A stretch of DNA of 64,000 nt from Asparagopsis taxiformis (lineage: Eukaryota; Rhodophyta; Florideophyceae; Bonnemaisoniales; Bonnemaisoniaceae). Every line of letters starts with the position of its first letter. Positions within the stretch are counted from its first letter, which is position 1. The position numbers were made by a program, and so were the translations under genes. Of this stretch, positions 33,622 to 44,744 are shown one piece after another. The stretch spans positions 1 to 64,000 of the forward strand of contig JALQPE010001692.1 in assembly GCA_030407315.1 (NCBI GenBank), written 5' to 3'. The notes under the pieces are model-generated. The model was not told where the DNA came from. It ran no database searches and saw only the letters and a list, made by a program, of their open reading frames with translations.

Positions 33622-34889
33622 ATGGCCTATCGGTACAAGCGCGACCACGCAGGCAACATCATTGAGCACAAAGCGCGATGCGCCGTACGCTGTGACATGA
33701 TGTCGCCCGACGCCCACTACAATCCAGCTGAGACAGCCACATTCTCTGCAGACAAAGCCACCATACGACTCATTTTATGTCACGCATCCGCGCACCAGCT
33801 CCCCACGGAGCATTTCAACATATCATCAGCATACCTCCATGAAGAATTTACCCACGACGAACCAGTCTTCGTCAGACAACACCCACTATTCGACGGCTCT
33901 TTCAAGCACCCCGAGCACTCTGGAATCCTCCGCAAAAACCTTTACGGTACAAAACAAGGCGGAAGAATATTCTGCACAGGAGCCACCAACTTCCTTACTA
34001 ACAATGGGTACGCCCAGACCAAATCGGACCCCAGCCTATTTTTCAAAACGACCGACAAAGGCACAACCATCATCTCCATAACGATAGACGACTTCTTGGC
34101 ATGTGCGTCAACAAAAGAGCCGCTAAACGAACTCTACCACACCCTTGTTCTCAAGTACTCAATCAAACGCCTCGTTCCTCCTACGCGATACCTTAACTGG
34201 CAGATCGACCACACGCCGAAAGGCATATCCATCTCACAGCCCCAAATAATTCAATCCATCATCACGAAAACCAACATGAACAACGCCAAGCCACTCCATA
34301 ACTTATATTCCGACGGCATCGACTTGTCACCACCATCCGACAACGAAGATGTCGATGACAGCATTGCCACAACTTACCGGGAAACACTTGGTGAGATCCG
34401 GTATCTCACTGACTCCACTCGACCCGACATTCAATTCTACACGAATTGCCTGGCCAGAGCAAGCCAAAAACCCACCCCTCGCCACTGGAAGTATCTAAAA
34501 CGACTGGTTCGCTCCCTCAAACATACACCAACCCGTGGAATATCATTCCCTAACGCTCCCCACCATGATCCGCTCATAGCGTACACGGACGCCGATTTTG
34601 CGAACGACCAAACGTCCAGGAAATCGATATCCGGGTCTGTACAAACCCTGCACGGCGCACCCATAAGTTGGGGATCCCAACGCCAATCACTCGTTGCCAT
34701 CAGCACGTGTGAAGCAGAAATCATAGCTGCCTCAGACACAACAAGCCAGACCAACTGGCTATCAGGCATGCTTACAGAATTATCCCTCATTACCCCATCT
34801 ACTCCCATCCCTACGTACACTGACTCTCAATCGGCGATACAAGTTGCCGCACAAACTGCCCCCACTAAGCGTCGAAAATTCATCGACAT
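33622..34889 (+). pseudogene. Copia 1 reverse transcriptase and RNase H
   Basis: YKARCAVRCD-like and FNISSAYLHEEF blocks, LYGTKQGG, and ITIDDFLA in place of YVDDxL. RNase H shows YTDADFANDQTSRKSISG and YTDSQSAI. The frame is open until the solo LTR at 34890; the last part (HHLIDNIAQDKITLTYIP, LADIFTKSL) resumes after 36169. Confidence 0.8.
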
Positions 34890-36163
34890 TGTGGGACTCG
34901 TCACGTATTGCGCTGCGAGCGGTCGCGGGAGGGACAATTCCAGGCGTCTGGAATGGGCGCCAGGAAGGGTCGCTTAAGCGGTACGCTCGAGAGCGTGAGT
35001 GGGTGCTCGATAGGGAATCAGCCGCGAAGAGCCGCGTTGGGAATCAATGGCCGCGGTGACGTGGCAAGGCAATTGTCGCCCAAGGGCGAATGGGCGCGTG
35101 CCGCCTTGCATTGGCACCGGGCCACATTGCTTGCGCGGGACCCTTCGGCGAGCGTGCAACGTGTAGCGATATAGGCGCGATTAGTCACACACGTGTGCGA
35201 GCGGGAGGATTCTCCCGTTACAGTTGTGCACGTGTACGTTACGGCTAGCCGTTTCTATTAGTTTACACGTAGCAACGTAGCAGCTTACTCTGTAAGGCCC
35301 CTGGGCCACATAAACACCCCACAAGGTCCATTGGACGCCGGACCGGGACCATTGGTCCTGGTCCGGTCCCGGCAGTCTCGTTGACCATTTAAAGTCAACG
35401 GATTGACCACTAAGCTACAATAAAGGCAGATCGTCTCGGTTCCAAATCTTTCGACCGTGGTCGTTTAACTTACAACTAAACGGCGGCGGCAGTTCCCTTA
35501 CCGGATACCCGCTGCTCCGTTTCGATCTCCAATTGGGGATCGCTCGCACATTTCCCCAATTACCCGCCGCGAGCCTCCTCCGGCGGGGGTGCACGTGGAT
35601 TGCCCTAGGGCATTTCGTCTCCACGGTAGTGGAGAACCTTCCCGCTTCTTTTAACGCCGCTAGGCGACCGGGAGGGGCCTTCCGCCCACCGGGACAAGGC
35701 TGCCGACTGGGAGTGCAGTCGGTTGGCACCCCCAGCCGGTCAACCGAAGCCAACTCCCGCAGGCTTTTCAAACGGTCCCGACCGCTGCCGTCAGTGGTAT
35801 CACAGTTTCGTAATACGTCGTGTGAAAACCACGCGTGGAAGCGACCACAATCCCCGCGAGGATCCATCGCGCTAAGTGCCTAATTAACCCTTCAGTGGGT
35901 TGAGGACGGCCACGGCCGATAGATCCCTCCGGCAGGTTAGATCCAGCCGTCCCGGACCCCGCTCTACCACCCGCTACCGGGTTGGGAGACAGGTGTCCGG
36001 GCTCCGAGGGATCGATCCACCCGACACAGCCCTCGGGCTACTAGGATCGCACGAGGCGTCAACCTCGTGCAATCGGCGCTCTCACTCGTGAGTTCGAAGC
36101 CTTATCCCTATCCTCTAATCCTCCTCGGAGATATAATCCATCTACAAGGGCTAAGGTCCTACA
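34890..36163 (+). mobile_element. Solo LTR (1274 bp) inside Copia 1
   Basis: Begins TGTGGGAC and ends GTCCTACA (near-perfect inverted ends). The 5-bp duplication GACAT flanks it (34885-34889, 36164-36168). An AATAAA signal (about 35421) and a TATA-like GATATAGG (about 35168) fit LTR transcription signals. Excision of one duplication and the insert restores the RNase H frame. No internal coding region, so a solo LTR left by LTR-LTR recombination. Confidence 0.85.
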
Positions 36164-36394
36164 GACATTCGATTCCACCACCTTATCGACAACATTGCGC
36201 AAGACAAAATTACTCTAACATACATCCCCACTGACCAAATGCTCGCTGACATCTTTACCAAATCCCTCTCTACCAAAACATTCACAAGACTATCCACCCA
36301 ACTGCGCATTCTCCCCCAATCCGAAAACAACGACGCTACACCCCTTGCACAACCATTACCTTCAGACCTCGCCGCCCCTTGGCGACAGGGGGCG

Positions 36395-36575
36395 TGTCAG
36401 GATGCTAATATTAACAAATCGTCGCCAAGCAGCACCTCAGTCAACCATCAGGATGCTAATAAGAGACAGCCTGTCGTAGAGACCGCCGCCGGTCACGAGA
36501 TAGAAGATTATACTTAACCAACTCAGCTAACTGAATAAACCGAAGGAGGTACTCACAAGAGACACTCTTCTAACA
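36395..36575 (+). repeat. 3' LTR of Copia 1 (181 bp)
   Basis: Same ends as the 5' LTR but 51 bp longer, because of an added segment near its start that repeats TCAGGATGCTAA. Confidence 0.85.
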
Positions 36576-37068
36576 TTCTACTGCTATATCCGCACCGATC
36601 TCGTCCAGATTTGAGCTCATATCTCTGAGTAAAAATTTCAAGACAACTGTCTTTTGCACACCGCGTTACGACGGCACGAACAACCGTGACTCTTTTAGTT
36701 CAACTTTTAAATCGCCGTAACACAATTACTAGAAGTATTCACTACATTTGCTTTTTCTGTAAGACATTGCACATGCTCCCTGGGCGGCGTGTGATAAACA
36801 TGGGTTTCGTGGCAGCACCGCTCTCTCTGCACTACTGCGCGCACAAAATTCCCATGGCAACCCCACGCAATCCCATATGGGAACATCTGAATTCGTCTAG
36901 TCTCTCAGTCGGGAGGATAAGGTGCAGTTATTTATACGCTGCCGATCACGCCGACGACGACAATAAAGTTATCCATCATCGTCCGCTCAGACAACAGGAC
37001 AGGCAAGGAGCTCACATCTATAAATGTATCGCGCAATTTGCCTGGTTTAATCTCCAATAGAAACTATT
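36576..37068. other. Gene-free stretch
   Basis: No coding region, RNA or repeat recognised; short frames only. Confidence 0.5.
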
Positions 37069-37198
37069 GTGCTCAGGATGCTAATACAAGACAGCCTGTC
37101 ATAGACATCGCCGGTGATCTCAAGATACAACAAAGAGATATATTGATAAGTAAATACTTTAAGAGAGGGAGGAGACGGAGATCTCACATTCCCTCACA
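37069..37198 (+). repeat. Degenerate solo LTR of the Copia 1 family
   Basis: TCAGGATGCTAATACAAGACAGCCTG matches the Copia 1 LTR in pieces, followed by a GCCGGTGATCTCAAGATA counterpart. No clear target duplication. It ends about 60 bp before the start codon at 37261. Confidence 0.6.
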
Positions 37199-37260
37199 TT
37201 GGACAACTATGGCCTTTCCTTCACGCCGCATCTTTTCATTCTTCGTTGTGCTTCAGAAGA

Positions 37261-38499
37261 ATGGGATTCATCCAGACAAAATCAGCTATTTTGCATCTAT
37301 GCTTGCTTCTTGTTCTCCTGACATACACAACGATATGTATCGCTTCGCCCAGCTCCGTGGTCTTTGAGGGCCCCAAAGATCGCTTTTCCGACCGCAGTAT
37401 ACAGCAGTTGTTCACCTCAATTCATCAAAAGCACCACTCGAAAACAACAGTTCTTCAAAGCTCCCTAAGAAGATTTTACCAATCTCGTCGGAACCCAAAG
37501 CTCGACAAACTTGTGAACAGTATCCAGCATCCACATTACAGATCGCAGTATGACTCACATCTACACAGTATCGGCCGACAGATAAATGGTTTTACAGGTA
37601 ACGAGTGCAGCACAGATTCAGACTGTGCGGGACCGCGATTTTGCGCCAGGTCTGTACGTGGAGTCCTCAATCCTTGTTCTGGTCTTTCAGGTTGTTTTTG
37701 CTACCCTGAAGACCCATCGGATTTTTCCTGCTCTTGCGATGACCTGGGATGTCTAAATGGTGATGTTTGCGTTGATCTAGGAAGTGATTCTGGATGTGTG
37801 ACAACCGATCTGAACTTCCGACTACAAGTATGTGAGACTCCGTTACCCTCTCCAACTGCGGGCTTTTTTGGCATGGGTTTGTTAACGTTTGATAGTTGCT
37901 CAGAAGACGCTAATTGTGCTGGGCCTCGACAGTGTGCTAGGATTGATAACGGTGAAATTGTGCCCTGCCCCAACTCATCAGATTGTTTCTGTATTCCAAT
38001 CGATGAAAATTTACTCAGATGCTCATGTGATGATCTGGAATGTCTTTATGGGGATGTTTGTTCTAGTGTCGGAGACGAAGATGGCTCGTTGTGCATTGCA
38101 AGCGATAATGAAAATTTCACCCCGCTAGACTGCACGTCTCCAACTGTATCCCCAACGGCTTTGCCACTGCCTGAACCTCCATCAATTGGCCAGGGCGGGT
38201 CATCCACCGGTGAGGTCTGCAGAGATGATAGGGATTGTGCTGGTGCGCGAGAATGTATCGGTTTTGAGAATGATTTGTCAGTACCATGCCGCAATCAATC
38301 TTTTTGTATCTGCGTGCCACTTTTTTTCGGAGACTCTGCTTGTTCATGCGAGGATCCAGGATGCCTTGATGGAGATGTTTGTTCTGATTTAGAAAATGAT
38401 CTCATTGCATGTATTTCTGCTGATTTAGATTTATTCCCTGTCCTGGTATGTGAAACTACCACCCCATTCCCTGAACCTAGTGACGAGGCCATTATGTAG
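37261..38499 (+). CDS. Secreted cysteine-rich repeat protein (three repeats)
   Basis: 412 residues from ATG 37261 (MGFIQTKSAILHL). A hydrophobic core LCLLLVLLTYTTICIA gives a clear signal peptide. After a basic spacer there are three repeats of about 85 residues, each with 12 cysteines: C-x5-C-x5-C, PC, C-x-C, C-x-C-x(D)-C, GDVC and two more. Six disulfides per unit are likely. I do not recognise the family. The paralog at 40569 has the same repeats plus a C-terminal domain; here the frame ends at TAG in the linker that precedes that domain. Likely extracellular or cell-wall; binding role unknown. Confidence 0.75.
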   Translation: MGFIQTKSAILHLCLLLVLLTYTTICIASPSSVVFEGPKDRFSDRSIQQLFTSIHQKHHSKTTVLQSSLRRFYQSRRNPKLDKLVNSIQHPHYRSQYDSHLHSIGRQINGFTGNECSTDSDCAGPRFCARSVRGVLNPCSGLSGCFCYPEDPSDFSCSCDDLGCLNGDVCVDLGSDSGCVTTDLNFRLQVCETPLPSPTAGFFGMGLLTFDSCSEDANCAGPRQCARIDNGEIVPCPNSSDCFCIPIDENLLRCSCDDLECLYGDVCSSVGDEDGSLCIASDNENFTPLDCTSPTVSPTALPLPEPPSIGQGGSSTGEVCRDDRDCAGARECIGFENDLSVPCRNQSFCICVPLFFGDSACSCEDPGCLDGDVCSDLENDLIACISADLDLFPVLVCETTTPFPEPSDEAIM

Positions 38500-40568
38500 A
38501 AACTGAGGGCGCTACCTCCAATTACAGCCCTCCCAGATTCTTGTCATCAAAGGTTCCACAACCCATGGACAGCGAGTGCTTTACATAAGTTGAACATAGG
38601 ATCTAGTAAATCAGTTTGTGAGTGTGAGAAGAACTCTTCCACAACTTGATTGCTGCGCTGTAAATCTTGACAGTGTCGCGTCTAATGCAAGAAATTCGAT
38701 GATGTGCTTCAACCTACTGATATTGGTGAGATCGAGAAGGAAGAAATACTTTCCCCCCATATATTTTGAGGTTACTGAAATAGTTTTTGCTTGATAATTG
38801 TCAAGATATCAACTTGGGACAGCTGTCACAAGCTGTCAATCTGCCGGCGACGGACAACAGAAAAGGATACAGAGACAGAGAGGAGGTAACGAACCACCGT
38901 TCTATAACAGATGAAATGATAGGGACTTGTGGATTGTCGAATCCAACCTGATTGGCTGCCATCTGAACTGAAGGCTTGCGATACAAAACGTCGCGCAGTT
39001 TGGTCACGTGCACCATGTCCTGATTGAATACGCGTGGCGAGTGCGGAGGGAGACCATGCAGGCGGAGTAATGCGCAACGGTTCACCATTGTGTGAAAGAC
39101 ATGTACAAATGTACGTCTGTGGTTGTCAACGACAACAATGGCTTGGCGGTCGTCTAATACGACGGGGTTTGAGGAGCGAGTAACTTTGGCATCGGAGCTT
39201 GAAACAGCACGAATGATGTCAGCAGACACCTCATCCACGTTGCATATCCCTAGTCGACGAGTTTTTCATTGAAAAATCTAGATTCATCTCAGGTCCTCCA
39301 GGTGTGATAGAGTGACAACAAAGCACCGTTAAAGGACAACTTGGGCCCGAACCATGTTCGGCTACGGAGAATGTTGTACCAGCGCTGACAGTAGCCAGAG
39401 TTGAGATGCGAGCTCGTTACAGTAATATCCGAACAGAGCGGAGCCGATTGGCCGGGGAGGAGAAGAGGTATCCCAACAAAACTCGTGCGTCCTTGTTACG
39501 CGTCATTACACAGACCGAAGCGTCACACACATGTATGACATAAAGTTTGTGTTGTAAATATTGCAGTGGAACAAGAACTCCGTTCTGTTGGAACGAGTCG
39601 TCTCCCATTTTTGGCATCTTTCCAGAACAAGTTCTGCCCGATGCTGAACGTTTTCAACTACTTTTCTGCCAACAAAGCCTCGATGAGCGCCATCTTAATT
39701 CGACATTGACTGCTTTGCCACATTACGGTCAACAATACTCGCTGAATATAAACGCGGCTTGGTAGCATAACTTTCGAAAAAATACCCAACATGGGGTCCT
39801 AATGAATCATGATGAGAAAGACAAATTGTACTAGTCCCGTAACGATGCGCTGGTGCACAGAAGACCTTAAATGACTCGCGAAATAGCATAAGCCCTTGCG
39901 AAATAGTATTTCCAGAGTCTAACGGGCGTTCATTATTTCGCCATGTCTATGTATTGCCGTGCACCCGTATGGAACACTTTCTTTGCGTTTTCATGGTTTA
40001 GTCTTTTCCGACTTTCTTTAGTCCCAGCTCACCTCTCGTCTTTCTTCAGGAGCTCAATTCCTCAACATATCTCCGGTGGCGGTTTACTCCATGAAGCCGA
40101 AAAAACGGAGATTTCCTCGCCGGTATTGCAGCCTACTGTGCTCGCTGAAAGCACATCGTCTATGCAGTGTTGCGTGTATGAAAAAGCGTTACGTCGCGAA
40201 TTTACCCTAAACTATGTGAACTAATCTGCTACAGTTGCGAGTGGCGTCCATGAAGAAATTTTCCGACACATGGGGCGTATTGGATGCACTTGTAATACGC
40301 GTGTATAATATTCCAGCTCACATGTGGGATGTGCTTTTTCTGAATTCATCTCATGTATGTCACAAATTTATTGGACAAGAGCAGCAAGTACGAGTACAGT
40401 TGTCCCTTCGACAAGTTGTGTACCGCATTTCAAGGCAGCCATGCTACTAGCTTGTATTTCCGGAATCCAAATATAACAAACCGAACCTTGTCGATTATCT
40501 CATCGGACTATCGCAGAAACTTTCAACAACTGCCTTCCAGTTTTTCCACTCCATTGTGACACCAAAGC
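38500..40568. other. Intergenic stretch between the two cysteine-rich genes
   Basis: In the frame after the stop at 38499, LPPITALPDSC weakly matches the linker of the paralog. A minus-strand frame, 39238-38801 (145 residues, VVLDDRQAIVVVDNHRRTF), has gene-like composition but no clear family or partner exon. Nothing else is seen. Confidence 0.4.
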
Positions 40569-42185
40569 ATGGGACTCTACGGCTCAAAGAAATTTCCTAT
40601 GTATTTATACTTGGTCTTATCTTTTCTCTGTTGCAAGACATGGTCAACCGCTTCCAACGGTCACCATGTCGATACAAGTGTACTGAGGAAACTTAACGCA
40701 ATCCACCAAAAGGCGTATGGCGAATCAAGAAATGTTCAAATCTCGCAACGACATCCAAAGAAACCCGTTTGGAATCAAAGGTACATTCACAAAATAGTGA
40801 ATCGCATCCACCACCTTCGACTCAACCCTGCAGAGGACACAAGCCTCCAGCGCATAAACCGCCAAACCAATGGATTTAGTGGTGACCGTTGCGACACAGA
40901 TTCAGACTGTGTAGAACCACGAAAGTGCTTTGTTCTAGAAGATGAAGAGATTATCAGTTGCAATGGTTCTGGGGTGTGTATCTGCCTCTCAGAAGTACGA
41001 TCTGATGTGTTGTGCTCATGTAATGATCTGGAATGCCTAGAAGGAGATGTTTGTTCTGCTCTCGATGAAGACACGTTCGGATGTTTTTCGACTGACAATG
41101 AAAACTTCGAACCCCTGGAATGCACTTCTCCACCACCATCTCCATCCTCTTCTCCATCACCGTCAGAGTCTGTACAATCTGGTGAAGAGAGTAATTTTAC
41201 GGGTGATCGATGCTCAGAAGACGATGATTGTACTGGTCCTCGACGGTGTGGTAGCATTGATGATGGTGAAATTGGGCCTTGCCTCGTCTCGTCAGATTGT
41301 TTCTGTTTTCCAATTGATGAAAATTTACTCAGATGCTCTTGTGATGATCTGGAATGTCTTGATGGTGATGTTTGTGTTGGTGTAGGAGACGAAGATGATT
41401 CCTTGTGCATTGCAACTGATAATGATAATTTCACTCCTCTAGAATGTATTTCTCCATCCCCATCTCCATCTCCATCTCCGTCAATTTCTGAATCTACTCG
41501 GCCAGGTGAAGGAAATTCCTTCACCGGCGGTTCATGTGAAGTTAATCTCGATTGTGCAGGTTCGCGAGTATGTGTTGATAGAGTGAACGAGGAAACAGTA
41601 CCTTGCGCCAGCCCATCAGGATGTTTCTGTGCTCCTATCAATCAGAATGACCTTTTGTGTTCATGCGAGGATCCAGAATGCCTAGAAGGAGATAGCTGCT
41701 CGGATCTTGGAGACGATGTGATCGCATGTATTTCCACCGACCTGGAAGGAAACACTCCCGTAGTCTGTGAGACTGCCTCTCCATCTCCTGGACCTTCTGG
41801 ACCGTTGGTTACGCAGATAACAAGACCACCGCCTCCGCGCCCAACCCCTCCTGATTGTATCGATGCTAAGGCTCTTTCTCACATGGATAGATTGCAACTC
41901 CTGTATGAACCACATGTGGTCAGTCGAGTTCTCTGCGACGAATTTGGTAGTTGTGCTACTGCGGGGCATATTGTTTTCCACAAAGGCACGCCGATGATGA
42001 TGATGAAGTATTGTGAAAAAGTTGGGTGTGAATCACGAGTCATTGAGGTGAACAGTCCTCGATATCAACGAGGAATGCGCTTACCTTCGAAAACTGCTGA
42101 TTTGGAGTACAGTGTGTTTGCTGCAAGATATGGCACTAGAGCAGAAGAGGTAGCACTGGTCGCCGCTATTCGTCTTGGGCTTTGA
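40569..42185 (+). CDS. Secreted cysteine-rich repeat protein with C-terminal domain
   Basis: 538 residues from ATG 40569. Signal peptide MYLYLVLSFLCC. Three 12-cysteine repeats (about residues 103-185, 217-297, 319-400), each starting F(S/T)G(D/G)xC. Ser-Pro linkers separate the repeats, as in O-glycosylated extracellular proteins. A Pro-rich hinge (RPPPPRPTPP) leads to a C-terminal domain of about 110 residues with further cysteines (SCATAG, KYCEKVGC). Paralog of 37261-38499 in tandem, same strand. I infer a wall or matrix protein; no family recognised. Confidence 0.78.
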   Translation: MGLYGSKKFPMYLYLVLSFLCCKTWSTASNGHHVDTSVLRKLNAIHQKAYGESRNVQISQRHPKKPVWNQRYIHKIVNRIHHLRLNPAEDTSLQRINRQTNGFSGDRCDTDSDCVEPRKCFVLEDEEIISCNGSGVCICLSEVRSDVLCSCNDLECLEGDVCSALDEDTFGCFSTDNENFEPLECTSPPPSPSSSPSPSESVQSGEESNFTGDRCSEDDDCTGPRRCGSIDDGEIGPCLVSSDCFCFPIDENLLRCSCDDLECLDGDVCVGVGDEDDSLCIATDNDNFTPLECISPSPSPSPSPSISESTRPGEGNSFTGGSCEVNLDCAGSRVCVDRVNEETVPCASPSGCFCAPINQNDLLCSCEDPECLEGDSCSDLGDDVIACISTDLEGNTPVVCETASPSPGPSGPLVTQITRPPPPRPTPPDCIDAKALSHMDRLQLLYEPHVVSRVLCDEFGSCATAGHIVFHKGTPMMMMKYCEKVGCESRVIEVNSPRYQRGMRLPSKTADLEYSVFAARYGTRAEEVALVAAIRLGL

Positions 42186-42587
42186 TGATTGTCTAGCTGG
42201 GTTATCGTAGAGCTTGCAAGATGATCTGTCAGTTTCGGAAAACAATCGACGTCAAGCTAGGAGAGTGAAATATTTCAACGTCGAGAGCCAACCGTTAGTA
42301 GCCGTATTAATTTAACTATGGGAAAGATGTAGTACGAGTTGTTTGTCAGTTATCTACTATGAGATCTTGCTCAGAAACTAGCTTTCATCCGACAACTTGC
42401 TCGACGCTTCTGAAAATATGCCGCACACTTTGAAGCGACCGTCAGGGGTTCGCCGAGTGTCCGAGCGGAAGATATACCCTCGAGGGTAGCAGATTGCAAA
42501 CCGACTCTGCCGACCTCTCTGCAAAACTTGTATGAAACAGACACGTGTCGCACAACCGTCGCGACAAATTACATATTTGAATGATTT
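42186..42587. other. Intergenic stretch
   Basis: Contains a tRNA-like segment (42440-42530) with a TACCCTCGAGGGTA hairpin, but no full cloverleaf. No other feature seen. Confidence 0.4.
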
Positions 42588-44039
42588 TCATCTTCGTTTT
42601 TCATTCCGCGCATCTCCCAAAATCACTCCGCCGTCTAGTCCCTGCCCCGCAAAACCCAGACTTTCTTCCGTGAACACCTTTTCAAACCATCCGCCGCGCT
42701 CGCCGCTATCCCTGGAACTGAGCACCTCTCTCCACCTAGCGCGTCTCTTCAACGCGAATCTGCGCGCGGCGTATTCCGCATACACGCCGCCAGCCATGAA
42801 GACGAGCGCAAGAACCACGAACAAAACACCGATGGATTGAATACCATCGCGCGCTCTACACTCAGCAAACCACATATCGACACCGGCGGTGTCCGAAACA
42901 CTGCGATCCGCCGCGCTACTGATGCGTGTGACTGTGCGACGCACGCGCTGTCTCGCGATCACGATGAGTTCCACGCCCTTGATCGCGAGCGGCACCACGG
43001 TGACGACGTCCGACAGCAGCGCGTAGAGCAGAATGACGCCTGTTTTCGCGTCGGTGACCAGCGAGATTGGGAGCAGATTGAGCGCGAGTGGGAGCATGAG
43101 TATGGCGATATTGCTGGAAGTCGTCGCGTCATCCGCCTGCCCAAGGAAGATATCGGCGTCGTCAAGCGCGGCCAACACGGCGGGGTTGGCGGCGATTTCC
43201 ACCGCGCCGTGCGTGGATGGATGTCCGATCTGACGGAAGCTGCCGAGAATCGTGGTGAAATTGTCGTACATGCGTAGCGTACCCGTGCGTGGACGCGCGG
43301 GGATACACATCGACTGTGTGATTAAGCGCCCGTCACGCACGCCGTGTAGTTCTGCAATTACCTGTCGTCCAAACTTTGGACTTGAATATCCCTGCGGTAT
43401 ACTCTGAAAGCGTACATCAACAAACCAATCGCGTCCCACACGAATCCCGCCCTGCGCTTCCAACGTGCACACCGCGCTGCCCCTTGCAAAACGAAACGTG
43501 CTCGTCACGGCGGGGCGGCTCCAATTCGCGACGGTCTGGCGCACGATGCGCGACACGACGGGGCGCAGCTCCAGCGCGGGACGTAGCAGCATGTCGCGGA
43601 GTCGCCGTTCGTCCACGAGCGGCGGCTGATCGGCGCGGACGCGTGTGCCGACGAAATCGGTGATACACGACGTATCGGGCGCGGAAAAGCCGCGGAGAAG
43701 GATGTAGTTTTCCACGCCGCCCGACCAGCGTTGGTTGGGCGCATTGCACACCTCGAGAAATCCACGCTCGTCCTCGCGTCGTGTCGTCGGGTCGCGCGCG
43801 CGGATTTCCGTCTCGAGACGACGGAGATAGTCGGTGATTCGACGCAGATTGGCGATATAGCGCGGGTTTTCACGCAGCGCTGTCGCGATCGGCGCGGTTT
43901 TTGATAGTCCAAATGTCGTTTCTTGCTGGATTTCCGGCACGGTGAAATTGTTGCATTTGCCCACCTCGGTCGTCTCCGCCTGCTGCGCGCGCCATAGCTG
44001 CAGCGCGAGGAGGAGACACAGGAAGCGTCGGCGGTGCAT
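42588..44039 (-). CDS. Signal-peptide membrane protein, lineage-specific
   Basis: 483 residues from ATG 44039. N-terminal signal (RRRFLCLLLALQLW). A lumenal or extracellular region of about 280 residues has a few cysteines (KCNNF, EVCNAP, SCITDF, SMCIP). Hydrophobic segments lie at about 306-365 (IAILMLPLALNLLPISL, VILLYALLSDVVTVVPLAI) and 400-420 (IGVLFVVLALVFMAGGV). The C-terminal tail is basic and probably cytosolic. Family not recognised. GC content is higher than in its neighbours. The gene at 55566 is a membrane protein of similar size, but I could not see homology. Confidence 0.7.
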   Translation of the reverse strand: MHRRRFLCLLLALQLWRAQQAETTEVGKCNNFTVPEIQQETTFGLSKTAPIATALRENPRYIANLRRITDYLRRLETEIRARDPTTRREDERGFLEVCNAPNQRWSGGVENYILLRGFSAPDTSCITDFVGTRVRADQPPLVDERRLRDMLLRPALELRPVVSRIVRQTVANWSRPAVTSTFRFARGSAVCTLEAQGGIRVGRDWFVDVRFQSIPQGYSSPKFGRQVIAELHGVRDGRLITQSMCIPARPRTGTLRMYDNFTTILGSFRQIGHPSTHGAVEIAANPAVLAALDDADIFLGQADDATTSSNIAILMLPLALNLLPISLVTDAKTGVILLYALLSDVVTVVPLAIKGVELIVIARQRVRRTVTRISSAADRSVSDTAGVDMWFAECRARDGIQSIGVLFVVLALVFMAGGVYAEYAARRFALKRRARWREVLSSRDSGERGGWFEKVFTEESLGFAGQGLDGGVILGDARNEKRR

Positions 44040-44744
44040 GGCGGGTGGGCTTGATTGCGCGTGCCGACTGGAGGGGTGATGTATGCGAGTTGGGCCGTTT
44101 TACAGCCGGTGCGCGAGGTGGAATGGTGGAATGCGACAGCACCATCGCTCGACTGGACAAGGTTGCGCATTTTGCTCGGCTGGACGCTTGCGGCGGGTGG
44201 ATGTGGGGGAGATTGGGCGTTTGCGCGCGGTGGGTCACGGACGATGGGGTGCTTCTTGTTGGATGCCAATCGGATGGTGCGATGCGTGCCTCCTCTCGGA
44301 TTGTTATGATTGCGAGTGTATAATCGCACGTGGCAAACGTCAAGTTTCGGCGCCTCCTGTGCTGTTGTGCTCGAGCGTCTGCCAATCGCGGACGTGTGTG
44401 TAGTATCGGAATATATCGGCGTATGATGTGGACCAATTTTTCTACACGTTGAGCGCTTTTTCATCTTCTCTTCACCGCCGGCGTGGAATCCTCCCGGATG
44501 CGTCCGGTGTCCATGCGTCGCGTTGTTGCCTTACTTGTTGGATTCTTCCGCCCTGCTTGCGCGCTGCTGAATGCGCGTGTCATCTCGGAACAAGCACTAT
44601 ACTTTTAAAACACTTGTTTCGAAATTGGCATAAAAGTTTAAAAATATAAAACATTAACACGACTTGGTACCGCGCGATTCGCATCTCGACACACGTGCCA
44701 GATAGGCTTAACGACAAGTGGCCGGATACACGCTGACTTCAATC
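44040..44744. other. Intergenic stretch
   Basis: Upstream region of the membrane-protein gene and 3' flank of the NLR-like gene. No feature recognised. Confidence 0.5.

Larger units (their letters stand above)
30556..36575 (+). mobile_element. Copia-type retrotransposon 1, decayed, with nested solo LTR
   Basis: LTRs start TGTCAGGATGCTAA and end TTCTAACA. The target duplication TTCTA is perfect (30551-30555, 36576-36580). GAG, protease, integrase, RT and RNase H follow in Copia order, with stops and shifts. The RNase H region is interrupted by a 1274-bp insertion at 34890-36163. A polypurine tract (CAGGGGG) precedes the 3' LTR. Confidence 0.9.

Noticed and set aside
35410..36120. Gene inside the 1274-bp insertion in Copia 1
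   Set aside because: The open frames lack domains; TG/CA ends, duplication and AATAAA fit a solo LTR.
42440..42530. tRNA-like segment with a TACCCTCGAGGGTA hairpin and GTCCGAGCGG D-arm-like piece
   Set aside because: No reading on either strand gives a 7-base anticodon loop together with a T-arm; permuted or intron-bearing forms could not be shown.
43505..44464. 319-residue minus-strand frame overlapping the membrane-protein gene
   Set aside because: Arg/Ser-rich shadow in a GC-rich gene; the 483-residue frame has the signal peptide and membrane segments.
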